Assembly: GCA_047610385.1 (NCBI GenBank) | Contig: JBLGAC010000071.1 | Location: 1-12,824 of the forward strand | From: JBOCEF01 sp047610385 | GTDB lineage: Bacteria; Pseudomonadota; Alphaproteobacteria; Rhodobacterales; Rhodobacteraceae | DNA length: 12,824 bases | Direction of reading: 5' to 3' | Shown: in pieces, positions 6,861 through 12,824 of the stretch | Layout of the letters: every line of letters begins with the position of its first letter | Position numbering within the stretch: the first letter of the stretch is position 1 | Program-made: the position numbers and the translations under genes | Notes under the pieces: generated by a model | Databases searched by the model: none | The model's input: the letters and a program-made list of their open reading frames with translations, nothing else | Told to the model about the DNA's origin: nothing

Positions 6861-8685
6861 TGCGGGTCTCCCTTGCGATGATGGCGCGCGCCTCGTGCTT
6901 GGTCGGGGCATAAAGCGGGTTGTAGTAGGGCGGCACAGCGGCGCGGTCGATTTTGGCGATGATGACCTGCGGGCGCTTGCGCGACACCGATCTGTCCAGC
7001 GCATCGCGCAGCGCGGATCGGAATTCGCCGGGCGAATGCACCGTGTAGGCATCGCCGCCCAGCCCTTCGGCATAGCGCGCCAGATCTGGGGTCCCGAGCG
7101 AGAACATCGACGTCCAGACCGCCGGGTCGCCCTTCACGAAATGCTCCATGCCTTGGCTGACCATGGCGAGGTCGTCATCTTGCAGCACCACCCAGATCGC
7201 CCCGACGCCGTTGCGCTGGGCGGTGGAGATTTCGGACCCCTGCATCATGAACGCGCCATCGCCGGTGAACGCGACGCAGGCCGCATCGGGCCGTGCGATC
7301 TTGGCACCGACCACCGCGCCCGATGCGAACCCCATCGGGCCCATATCCAGCGATGAATGCACCTCAAACCCCGGTTTTGCGGTGAGGTAATGGGCACCCC
7401 AGCCAACGCAATTGCCCGCATCCAGCATGATGATCGTGTCGTTCGGCAGTTCTTCTTGCATCACGCGGCACAGGGCGGCGGGTTGCACCGGAGTGCTGTC
7501 GGACATGAACTGCGCCTCATCGGCAAAGGGCGAATGCGCCGCCTTGATCGCCTTGATCTTGTCTCTGCGCGCGGTGACCTCTGCGGCGTCCGGCAGCGCC
7601 TCGCCCGACAGTTTTGCAAGCGCGTTGATGAAGGCGCCCGCCTCGCCGACAATGCCCAGATCAACGGGGAAATCGCGCGCGATGATCCGCTGGTCGGCGT
7701 CAAGCTGGATCACCGGGCCGTCGGGCTTCAGCATCGGGTTCCATTTGTTGGTCGCCAGTTCGCCCATCCCTGACCCGATCACCAACAGCGCGTCATAATG
7801 GGGATGGGTCTGGGTCATCCACCAATAGGGCCAGATCGAATTGGCGATGCCGAACATGCGCAGCGACAGCGGGTGGTCTTCGGGAAACACGCCTTTGCCG
7901 TCGGCGGTGGTGATGACGGGGATGCCGCGGCTTTCCACAAAATGCATAAATGCGGACAGGGTGGCGCGATCGCGCAGCGCCTCGCGGCAGCCATTTCCAA
8001 GCATGATCATCGGGCGTTTGGCCGATGCCAGAATGCCAAGCGTTTCAGCCACCTTGTCTGCCGGCGCTGATGCGGGCGCGGTGCGGTAGCGCGCAGGCGT
8101 TTTGGGCATGTCGATCGCCACTGGCGGATCGCCCGGTTTGCCAAGCTTGATGGCAGGCGCCTGCGTCACATCCACCGGCAGCGACAGATGGGCGGCATGG
8201 CGCGGCACGCCCATGGCGGCGCGCAGGGCGGTTTCGATCAGCCGCTGGGCATTGACCCCCGATGTCAGGATTGCCGAGGACGCACAGGCCGCGTGATAGA
8301 CCGCGTTGACGTCAAGCTTGCCGTCGATGCCTTCCTGCAGATAGCCCAAGCCTGCATAGGCTTCGGCGATCTCTCCGGTCAGCGCAAGCATGGCGGACCC
8401 GCCTGCCTCAGCATTCATCACCCCGGTCAGGGCGTTGGTGGCGCCGGGGCCGGTGGTGACCATCACGACGCCCAGCTTGCCGGTTGCGCGGTAATAGCCG
8501 TCAGCCATATAAGCCGCGCCGGTTTCCTGACGGCAGACGACATACTGGATTTCATCGCGCTGGAGGCTGAATTCCTCCAGCATCTCGATCAGCCCGCCGC
8601 CGGGCACGCCAAAGACGTGGGTCACGCCCTCCAGCTTCAGATATTCCAGCAAAACCTGGGCGACGTTCGGGATGTTCTGGTCCAT
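6853..8685 (-). CDS. ThDP-dependent enzyme, acetolactate synthase / decarboxylase-like
   Basis: A 610-residue enzyme with the three-domain layout of the acetolactate synthase/benzoylformate decarboxylase family: PYR domain (about 5-175), central domain (about 205-360) and PP domain (about 400-580). E54 in CRQETGAAYMADG is the glutamate that activates the thiazolium ring. GDGAFMMQGSEISTA (475-489) begins the ThDP/Mg binding motif, with D476 as metal ligand. The expected NN at the end of that motif is replaced in VLQDDDLAMV (500-509), with D503 at the place of the second metal-ligand Asn. Family members cleave or join carbon-carbon bonds of 2-oxo acids. No regulatory subunit gene is adjacent, so this is probably not the housekeeping branched-chain enzyme. 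GGGGGAG (8694-8700) lies eight bases before the ATG. It starts the enzyme trio, 133 bases after the permease gene. The substrate is unknown. Confidence 0.87.
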   Translation of the reverse strand: MDQNIPNVAQVLLEYLKLEGVTHVFGVPGGGLIEMLEEFSLQRDEIQYVVCRQETGAAYMADGYYRATGKLGVVMVTTGPGATNALTGVMNAEAGGSAMLALTGEIAEAYAGLGYLQEGIDGKLDVNAVYHAACASSAILTSGVNAQRLIETALRAAMGVPRHAAHLSLPVDVTQAPAIKLGKPGDPPVAIDMPKTPARYRTAPASAPADKVAETLGILASAKRPMIMLGNGCREALRDRATLSAFMHFVESRGIPVITTADGKGVFPEDHPLSLRMFGIANSIWPYWWMTQTHPHYDALLVIGSGMGELATNKWNPMLKPDGPVIQLDADQRIIARDFPVDLGIVGEAGAFINALAKLSGEALPDAAEVTARRDKIKAIKAAHSPFADEAQFMSDSTPVQPAALCRVMQEELPNDTIIMLDAGNCVGWGAHYLTAKPGFEVHSSLDMGPMGFASGAVVGAKIARPDAACVAFTGDGAFMMQGSEISTAQRNGVGAIWVVLQDDDLAMVSQGMEHFVKGDPAVWTSMFSLGTPDLARYAEGLGGDAYTVHSPGEFRSALRDALDRSVSRKRPQVIIAKIDRAAVPPYYNPLYAPTKHEARAIIARETRNV

Positions 8686-8693
8686 TGGCGACG

Positions 8694-8700
8694 CTCCCCC
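8694..8700 (-). promoter_or_regulatory. Ribosome-binding site of the ThDP enzyme gene
   Basis: On the minus strand this reads GGGGGAG, eight bases before the ATG at 8685. It supports that start. Unlike the other starts in the enzyme trio, this one does not overlap an upstream gene, so the trio can be translated independently of the transporter genes. Confidence 0.6.
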
Positions 8701-8763
8701 CGGAGAGATTTCTGGTCGATTGTCTGGATCTCACGCAGCCTGAGCTTGCACGTATTGCAGCGA

Positions 8764-8792
8764 ATTTTAAAGAAACTTTTAACCAGTATTGA
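8764..8792 (-). promoter_or_regulatory. Weak candidate promoter for the enzyme trio in an AT-rich gap
   Basis: Bases 8762-8790 are strikingly AT-rich for this window. On the minus strand TAAAAT (8769-8764) resembles a -10 box, and TCAATA lies 17 bases upstream, but the latter matches only three of six -35 positions. A promoter here would let the three enzymes be expressed apart from the ABC importer. The same AT-rich run could instead be the tail of a terminator after the hairpin at 8791-8820. Confidence 0.2.
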
Positions 8793-8820
8793 GGCGCCGG
8801 ACAGATCTGCCCAACGCCTC
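8791..8820 (-). terminator. Imperfect hairpin at the end of the permease gene
   Basis: GAGGCG (8791-8796) pairs with CGCCTC (8815-8820). An inner GG/CC pair and the palindrome CAGATCTG (8802-8809) continue the symmetry, with three mismatched positions. It overlaps the permease stop codon (8819-8821) and is followed on the minus strand by an AT-rich stretch with short T runs. It may be a partial terminator or a processing site between the transporter and enzyme parts of the operon. Alternatively, the palindrome may be a protein-binding site. Confidence 0.4.
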
Positions 8821-10018
8821 AACTGCCGCTGGGGGCCAGATTTCCCGGCGAAAAGATCCTGCTTGGCGCTGGTGCAGGCGCGATGTTGCCTGGTGCAAAC
8901 ACGCCGCCCGGGGCTGCGGGCTTGGGCGCGATGTTGCCCGGTGCGAACACGCCGCCCGGGGCTGCGGGGGCGGTGGACGGGGCGGCGGGCGCGTTCTGGC
9001 GATGAAGCTCCTGCCGCTTTTCTTGCAATTCGCGCTGCACGGCGCGCTTGCCGTCAAGGATGCTCTGCTCACATGCTGAACTGTCATGGCTGGTGCCCCA
9101 GGCAACGCCGCCGCCGACCAGCACCAGCATCAGCGCGGCCACCGCGGCGGGGTGCGAGATGGCGCGGATGAACGGCCGGTCCATCGGCAGCAGCCCTGCC
9201 TCGCCGCGTGCGGAGCGGCGCTTGGCCGCCTCAAAGATCAGGGCCAGCACCAGCGTTGTCGCCACGATGATCACCGCAACGGCGGAGATCGACGGATCAA
9301 GCCCATAGCGCACCTTGCCCGCCAGAACCGTCGTGAAGGTGCTGTCAGCGACCACGGTGAACACGGTGGTGTTGTAATTCTCCATCGACGCAAGGAACGC
9401 GAGCACCGCCGCAGATGCGATCGCGGGCGCCATGAACGGCAGCAGCACCTTCACGAAGGCCTGCGTGGGGGTTGCGCCCATATCAAGCGCTGCCTCGGTC
9501 AACGTGGCGTCAAAGCGTTGGATGCGCGACAGAAACACCAGCATCGAATAGGCTGAGATGAAGGTGACCTGGCCCGCGATGGTCAGGAACACGCCGTCAT
9601 AAAACAGGCTGTCGTAATCAGCGCCGATCATCAGCGCGACCCGGTCCCAGAAGATCAGCGTCGACAGCCCGATCACCACACCCGGCGTCAGGATCGGCGC
9701 GATGAACGCGGTGTAAAGCAGCGGGCGCACCCGCGGCCCCACCTGCGACAGCATGATCGCGGCGGCCAGCCCGATGGGCACCGCCACCACCACCACGCCC
9801 AGCCCGATGATCACCGATGTGCCGATGCCTTCCAACAGCCGGTCATCCGTGGCCAGCTTGGCGAACCAGCCTGAGGTCAGGCATTCCCATGGTGCCACCC
9901 GCGGGAAGGACGCCGAATTGAACGCGGTGACCACCATCACGGCCAGTGGGCCGAACAGGTAGGTGAAGAACAAAAGCAGATAGAGCCCCGCGCTGATGCT
10001 GAATGATCCCCGGTTCAT
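8819..10018 (-). CDS. ABC transporter permease, PotC-like, with an extra membrane segment and repeat-rich tail
   Basis: A 399-residue inner-membrane permease of the spermidine/putrescine type. Six membrane segments are visible at about 8-33, 65-90, 99-124, 142-164, 187-211 and 243-264. The EAA loop that docks on the ATPase is at about 175-199 (EAALDMGATPTQ, then LLPFMAP). PotC-type permeases normally end soon after the sixth segment, near 265-280 residues. Here about 120 residues follow: a basic stretch, a likely seventh segment (about 288-308), a charged and possibly coiled-coil stretch (about 310-343), and a Pro/Ala-rich tail with repeats. If the seventh segment crosses the membrane, the tail lies in the periplasm. 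The start at 10018 is chosen because its ATG overlaps the stop of the upstream permease (ATGA); a longer in-frame reading upstream is shadow. It is the second permease subunit of the importer. Confidence 0.88.
   Translation of the reverse strand: MNRGSFSISAGLYLLLFFTYLFGPLAVMVVTAFNSASFPRVAPWECLTSGWFAKLATDDRLLEGIGTSVIIGLGVVVVAVPIGLAAAIMLSQVGPRVRPLLYTAFIAPILTPGVVIGLSTLIFWDRVALMIGADYDSLFYDGVFLTIAGQVTFISAYSMLVFLSRIQRFDATLTEAALDMGATPTQAFVKVLLPFMAPAIASAAVLAFLASMENYNTTVFTVVADSTFTTVLAGKVRYGLDPSISAVAVIIVATTLVLALIFEAAKRRSARGEAGLLPMDRPFIRAISHPAAVAALMLVLVGGGVAWGTSHDSSACEQSILDGKRAVQRELQEKRQELHRQNAPAAPSTAPAAPGGVFAPGNIAPKPAAPGGVFAPGNIAPAPAPSRIFSPGNLAPSGS
8831..8956 (-). repeat. Coding tandem repeats in the permease C-terminal tail
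   Basis: The protein motif GGVFAPGNIAP occurs exactly twice, at residues 355-365 (8924-8956) and 371-381 (8876-8908). A diverged third copy, SRIFSPGNLAP, is at 386-396 (8831-8863). Spacing is 15-16 residues, with Pro/Ala linkers. The first two copies are also nearly identical in DNA, suggesting recent duplication or slippage. The Pro/Gly/Ala content suggests a flexible extended segment rather than a folded domain. Confidence 0.85.
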
Positions 10019-10962
10019 CGCCCGATCGCCCCGATGGACACCTTGAACAGCCGCATCATCAGCATCACAAAGCTGATGCACACCACCAAAAGAATGATCG
10101 CATAGGCCGACCCGCGCGGCCAGTTGCCCCCCGAATTGAACCATTGATACACAAGCTGCGTGAACCACAGGTTCGACGGCCCACCCAAAATTTGCGGCGC
10201 CGCCAGCGCCCCCGCCGACAGCATGAACACCATGGTCATGCCCGACGCGATGCCCGGTTTGGCGTAGGGGATCACCACCTTGCAGTGCACCTGGATCGTG
10301 GTCGCGCCCATGTCGCGCGCCGCCTCGATCTGGTTGGTGTCGAGCGATTCAATGGCGTTATACAGCGGAAAGATCATCAGCAGGATGTAGGCATATGACA
10401 GCCCGGCATAGAGCGCGATGTCCTGACCGATGAAATCGATTGGCAGGTCCCAAAGGCCAAGGCCCAGCCCGGCCTCGTTGATCACGCCGGTGGCACCGAA
10501 CAGGATGCGGAAGGCAAAGGCGCGCAGGATCTCATTGACCCAGAACGGCACGATCAGCGCCAGGATCAGAATCCGGCCCGCCGCGCCGGAGGTGGATTTT
10601 GCCAGCAGATAGGCCACCGGATAGCAGATCGCCAGATCAATCAGCGTCACCATCAGCGCCGCGAACAGCGTCTTGAACAGCACCCCGATGTCCAGGCCGT
10701 TCCAGCTGTCGGCGTTCGCCTCTCCGCCAATGGCGAAATAGCGGTAATGCTCTAGCGTATAGACATCTTCGGGCCCGCCAATGCCAGAGGGTGGCAGGTT
10801 GTGCCGGAACGATATGTCCAGCATCGCAAGCTGTGGCAGCAGCACCAGCAGCAGCACCCAGACCGTGACCGCGACCCCCAGATAAATCGCAACCGGCAGC
10901 CCGTTGCGATCAACCATCCGCTTGGCGAACCCACGGGTGGCAGATTTGTGTGCCCCGCTCAT
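10015..10962 (-). CDS. ABC transporter permease, PotB-like
   Basis: A 315-residue inner-membrane permease of the spermidine/putrescine/iron-type importer family. A cytoplasmic N-terminus precedes a first membrane segment at about 23-50. Further hydrophobic segments are at about 95-121, 130-155, 181-204, 238-256 and 286-305, giving the usual six. A large loop (about 51-92) follows the first segment, as in PotB. The EAA loop, IEAARDMGATTIQ (212-224) followed by VVIPYAKPG (229-237), contacts the ATPase. The chosen ATG at 10962 overlaps the ATPase stop in ATGA, and the protein starts MSGAHKS; a longer version would run into the ATPase gene in another frame. No strong ribosome-binding site is seen, fitting translational coupling. 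With the next gene it forms the permease pair. Confidence 0.92.
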   Translation of the reverse strand: MSGAHKSATRGFAKRMVDRNGLPVAIYLGVAVTVWVLLLVLLPQLAMLDISFRHNLPPSGIGGPEDVYTLEHYRYFAIGGEANADSWNGLDIGVLFKTLFAALMVTLIDLAICYPVAYLLAKSTSGAAGRILILALIVPFWVNEILRAFAFRILFGATGVINEAGLGLGLWDLPIDFIGQDIALYAGLSYAYILLMIFPLYNAIESLDTNQIEAARDMGATTIQVHCKVVIPYAKPGIASGMTMVFMLSAGALAAPQILGGPSNLWFTQLVYQWFNSGGNWPRGSAYAIILLVVCISFVMLMMRLFKVSIGAIGR

Positions 10963-12044
10963 GCGCTGGCCAATTCGCCGCGCGGCAGGGCGATGGCCAT
11001 GTCCGGGGAAAAGGCGATCATGCCGCTGGTGGACGCCCAATCGCTGCGGTGGTCGTTCACCAGCGTCATGCGGATGTCCTGGCCACCGGCGTTCAGCACA
11101 ATGTGGCGCAGGTTGCCTTCGAATTCCTCACGCGTGGGGGTGGCTGAGAACGCGTTGCGATCATCTGCATCGGCGGGGTGCAGCGCCTCTGGGCGCACAA
11201 AGACATAGCACTCCGCGCCCACCGCCAGCCCGCCGCCTTCGGGCGCCGACACAAGCATCGGTGCGCCAAGCCCGGCATCGACCATCAGCGCATCGCCGGT
11301 CCGCGACAGCACCCGGGCGGGCAGGGCGTTGTTTTCCCCGACAAAGCTGGCGACAAAGCTGGTGCGCGGGCGGTCATAGACGGCGCGCGAGTCGCCGACC
11401 TGTTCGATGCGTCCATGGCTCATGACCGCGACGCGGTCTGACATGGTCAGCGCTTCGCCCTGATCGTGGGTGATGTAGATAAAGGTCAGCCCGACCTGTT
11501 TCTGGATGGCGCGCAATTCGCGGCGCATGTGCTGGCGCAGCTTCAGATCCAGCGCCGACAGCGGCTCATCCAGCAGCAGGATGTCAGGCTCCACCGCCAA
11601 GGCGCGGGCGATCGCCACGCGCTGCATCTGGCCGCCCGACAGCTCTGAGATTTTCTTGTCGCCCTGGCCGGTCAGCGCGATCAGTTCCAGCAGTTCATCG
11701 GCCTTATGACGGCGGGTCTTTTTGTCGATGCCGCGGACCTCAAGCGGAAATGCGATGTTTTCCGCCACAGTCATCAGCGGGAACAGCGCGAGGTTTTGGA
11801 AAATCAGCGCCGTGGGGCGCTTGTTCGGCCCGATGCCGCGCATGTTCTGCCCACCGATGCGAACCTGACCGCCGGTCGGGTCCTGAAAGCCTGAGATGCA
11901 GCGCAAAAGCGTGGTCTTGCCGCAGCCTGATGGTCCGAGGAAGGAAAAGAACTCACCCCCCTCAATGTTCAGGTCAGCCCGGTCCACGGCGGTAAAATCG
12001 CCGAACTCCACCGACACATTGTCGAGGGTGACATCCTTGGTCAT
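10959..12044 (-). CDS. ABC transporter ATPase, PotA-like
   Basis: A 361-residue ATPase that powers the importer from the cytoplasmic face. All catalytic motifs are intact: Walker A GPSGCGKT (37-44), Q-loop Q83, signature LSGGQ (135-139), Walker B ILLLDE (155-160) and switch histidine H193 in ITHD. The C-terminal part (about 235-355) fits a TOBE-type regulatory domain, and the length fits PotA-type proteins. The ATG at 12044 has GGAG (12050-12053) five bases upstream. The gene overlaps the following permease by 4 bp. It lies 85 bases after the binding-protein gene, with a strong hairpin in between. Family PotA/polyamine, thiamine or ferric-type importers share this form; the polyamine-like assignment rests on the binding protein and the permeases. 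Confidence 0.94.
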   Translation of the reverse strand: MTKDVTLDNVSVEFGDFTAVDRADLNIEGGEFFSFLGPSGCGKTTLLRCISGFQDPTGGQVRIGGQNMRGIGPNKRPTALIFQNLALFPLMTVAENIAFPLEVRGIDKKTRRHKADELLELIALTGQGDKKISELSGGQMQRVAIARALAVEPDILLLDEPLSALDLKLRQHMRRELRAIQKQVGLTFIYITHDQGEALTMSDRVAVMSHGRIEQVGDSRAVYDRPRTSFVASFVGENNALPARVLSRTGDALMVDAGLGAPMLVSAPEGGGLAVGAECYVFVRPEALHPADADDRNAFSATPTREEFEGNLRHIVLNAGGQDIRMTLVNDHRSDWASTSGMIAFSPDMAIALPRGELASA

Positions 12045-12080
12045 GCAAACTCCGGGCCGAAAACAGGGATACGCAAATAC

Positions 12081-12123
12081 CGCCGGGGGGGGCGCCGCGC
12101 CGCGCCGCGACGCCCCCCCGGCG
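12081..12123 (-). terminator. Very GC-rich hairpin between binding-protein and ATPase genes
   Basis: CGCCGGGGGGG (12081-12091) and CCCCCCCGGCG (12113-12123) form a perfect 11-bp stem. The 21-base loop is itself GC-rich and contains three tandem GCGCC units (12092-12106). It starts seven bases after the binding-protein stop codon and has no T-tract. Such hairpins after a periplasmic binding-protein gene commonly protect the upstream mRNA or partly block transcription, so that more binding protein than transporter is made. Here this role is inferred from position only. Confidence 0.6.
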
Positions 12124-12129
12124 ATGGGG

Positions 12130-12824
12130 TCAGGCGCTGGTGAACTGGTTCACGAACTCAGTGCGCATGTCGGCGTACCACTGCGGCTCAGCCGGCCAGG
12201 GGTTGAGGTTGGCAAGCGCGTCGGCGGGATACGCCTCAGCGAAGTTCTTGGCGTAGGTTTCGCCTGCGAACTTGTCCGCGCCCAGCACCGGGGAATTGTA
12301 CCCGTGATGGTCGATCGCCTCGCCGGCCAGTTCCGGCATGTAGGCGTATTTGATGAACTCATACACCTGATCGATGTTCTCGGCGCCCGACGGGATCGCC
12401 AGACCGTCAACCCATGCCAACGACCCTTCGACGGGGGCTGCGTACATCACCGGCTCTCCGGCGTTTTTCAGCGACAGCGGCGGGCCATCCCAGGTCTGGC
12501 CAACGATCACGCCTTCGTTCAGCAGGCCGTTTTTCTGGGTGTCGGCGTCGTTCCACAGCAGCTTGATGTTGCCCTTCTTGGAGATGCACCATGCGGTGAT
12601 CTTGCTCCAGACCTCAGTCATCGCCTCGGGGGACCCGTAGGCCCGCCAAACGTCGCCCGTGGCCAGCGCGCCGATGGTTTCCATGTACAGCCCGGCGCCG
12701 AGCATCATGGAATGGCCGCGGCCCATGGTCTTGCCCGCGTTTGCATCGGCCCAGACGTCGCCGTAAGACGGCAGCAGGCCGTTGGGCGTGAATTTGTCGG
12801 TGCGCCACGCAATGCCTTCAGTGC
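12130..12824 (-). CDS. Periplasmic substrate-binding protein, PotD/PotF-like (5' end outside the window)
   Basis: The reading frame is open from its stop at 12130 to the window edge, giving 230 whole C-terminal codons; the start, signal peptide and first part of the binding site are missing. An internal ATG at 12726 is not the true start, because similar sequence continues upstream of it (for example NGLLPSYGDVWADANAGK). Features typical of spermidine/putrescine-type binding proteins include VIVGQTWDGPP (about 99-109 from that ATG), the segment EGSLAWVDGLAIPSGAEN, a late helical YEFIKY segment, and the C-terminal WYADMRTEFVNQ. It would capture the substrate in the periplasm and deliver it to the permease pair. 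Its ligand could be a polyamine, an amino acid derivative or another cation; this cannot be read from the part seen. Confidence 0.85.
   Translation of the reverse strand, partial: TEGIAWRTDKFTPNGLLPSYGDVWADANAGKTMGRGHSMMLGAGLYMETIGALATGDVWRAYGSPEAMTEVWSKITAWCISKKGNIKLLWNDADTQKNGLLNEGVIVGQTWDGPPLSLKNAGEPVMYAAPVEGSLAWVDGLAIPSGAENIDQVYEFIKYAYMPELAGEAIDHHGYNSPVLGADKFAGETYAKNFAEAYPADALANLNPWPAEPQWYADMRTEFVNQFTSA

Noticed and set aside
6861..7073. In-frame upstream extension of the flavoenzyme gene (71 more codons)
   Set aside because: It lies wholly inside the ThDP gene in another frame and its translation is rich in Arg, Pro and Ser. The FAD-binding motif starts just after the ATG at 6860, which has a good ribosome-binding site.
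6853..8685. Housekeeping acetolactate synthase large subunit (ilvB/ilvI)
   Set aside because: No small regulatory subunit gene is next to it, the cofactor motif deviates, and it is embedded with an amine oxidase and a KAS III-like gene.
8188..9171. 327-codon open frame on the plus strand
   Set aside because: Antisense to the ThDP and permease genes; low-complexity Arg/Ala/Gly-rich translation, typical of GC-rich shadow frames.
10019..10168. Longer N-terminus for the second permease
   Set aside because: The added residues overlap the upstream permease gene and have no membrane-protein character; the ATGA overlap at 10015-10018 gives a better start.
10963..11040. Longer N-terminus for the first permease
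   Set aside because: It overlaps the ATPase gene and contains a His/Arg-rich shadow sequence; the ATG at 10962 overlaps the ATPase stop as in the other gene junctions.
12092..12110. Start of a CRISPR or longer satellite array from GCGCC units
   Set aside because: Only three 5-base units are present, all within the loop of one hairpin.

Overview
The window is GC-rich, with ribosome-binding sites and a gene style typical of an alphaproteobacterium. A marine Rhodobacterales (roseobacter-type) genome is my best guess; this is inference from base composition and the protein families, not from a marker gene. No RNA genes, insertion sequences or CRISPR arrays were seen. Coding density is very high.

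Left part (1-4112, + strand). After an upstream region with a possible sigma70-type promoter and an inverted repeat lies one giant gene. It encodes a 1303-residue protein with two class III nucleotide cyclase domains, an AAA/STAND-type ATPase and a long helical-repeat C-terminus. The domain order and several local motifs match the mammalian soluble adenylyl cyclase (sAC/ADCY10). Several residues needed for catalysis and bicarbonate sensing in sAC appear changed. A 12-bp perfect hairpin (4118-4148) separates it from the convergent operon.

Right part (4168-12824, - strand). Reading leftwards from the right edge: a polyamine-type periplasmic binding protein (5' end outside the window), a GC hairpin, then potA-, potB- and potC-like ABC importer genes joined by 4-bp ATGA overlaps. 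A 133-base gap with a hairpin and an AT-rich stretch follows. Then come three enzymes joined by 8-bp and 4-bp overlaps: a ThDP-dependent acetolactate synthase-like enzyme, an FAD amine/amino-acid oxidase-like enzyme, and a KAS III (FabH)-fold enzyme that lacks the expected catalytic cysteine.

How they may work together (inference): the importer takes up an amine or amino-acid-like compound, the flavoenzyme oxidises an amine to an imine or oxo compound, the ThDP enzyme decarboxylates or ligates a 2-oxo acid, and the KAS III-fold protein acts on an acyl group. I do not recognise this trio as a named pathway. It is the best candidate here for an undescribed system, because two of its three enzymes also deviate at canonical active-site positions. 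The potC-like permease is also unusual, with an extra membrane segment and a repeat-rich tail.
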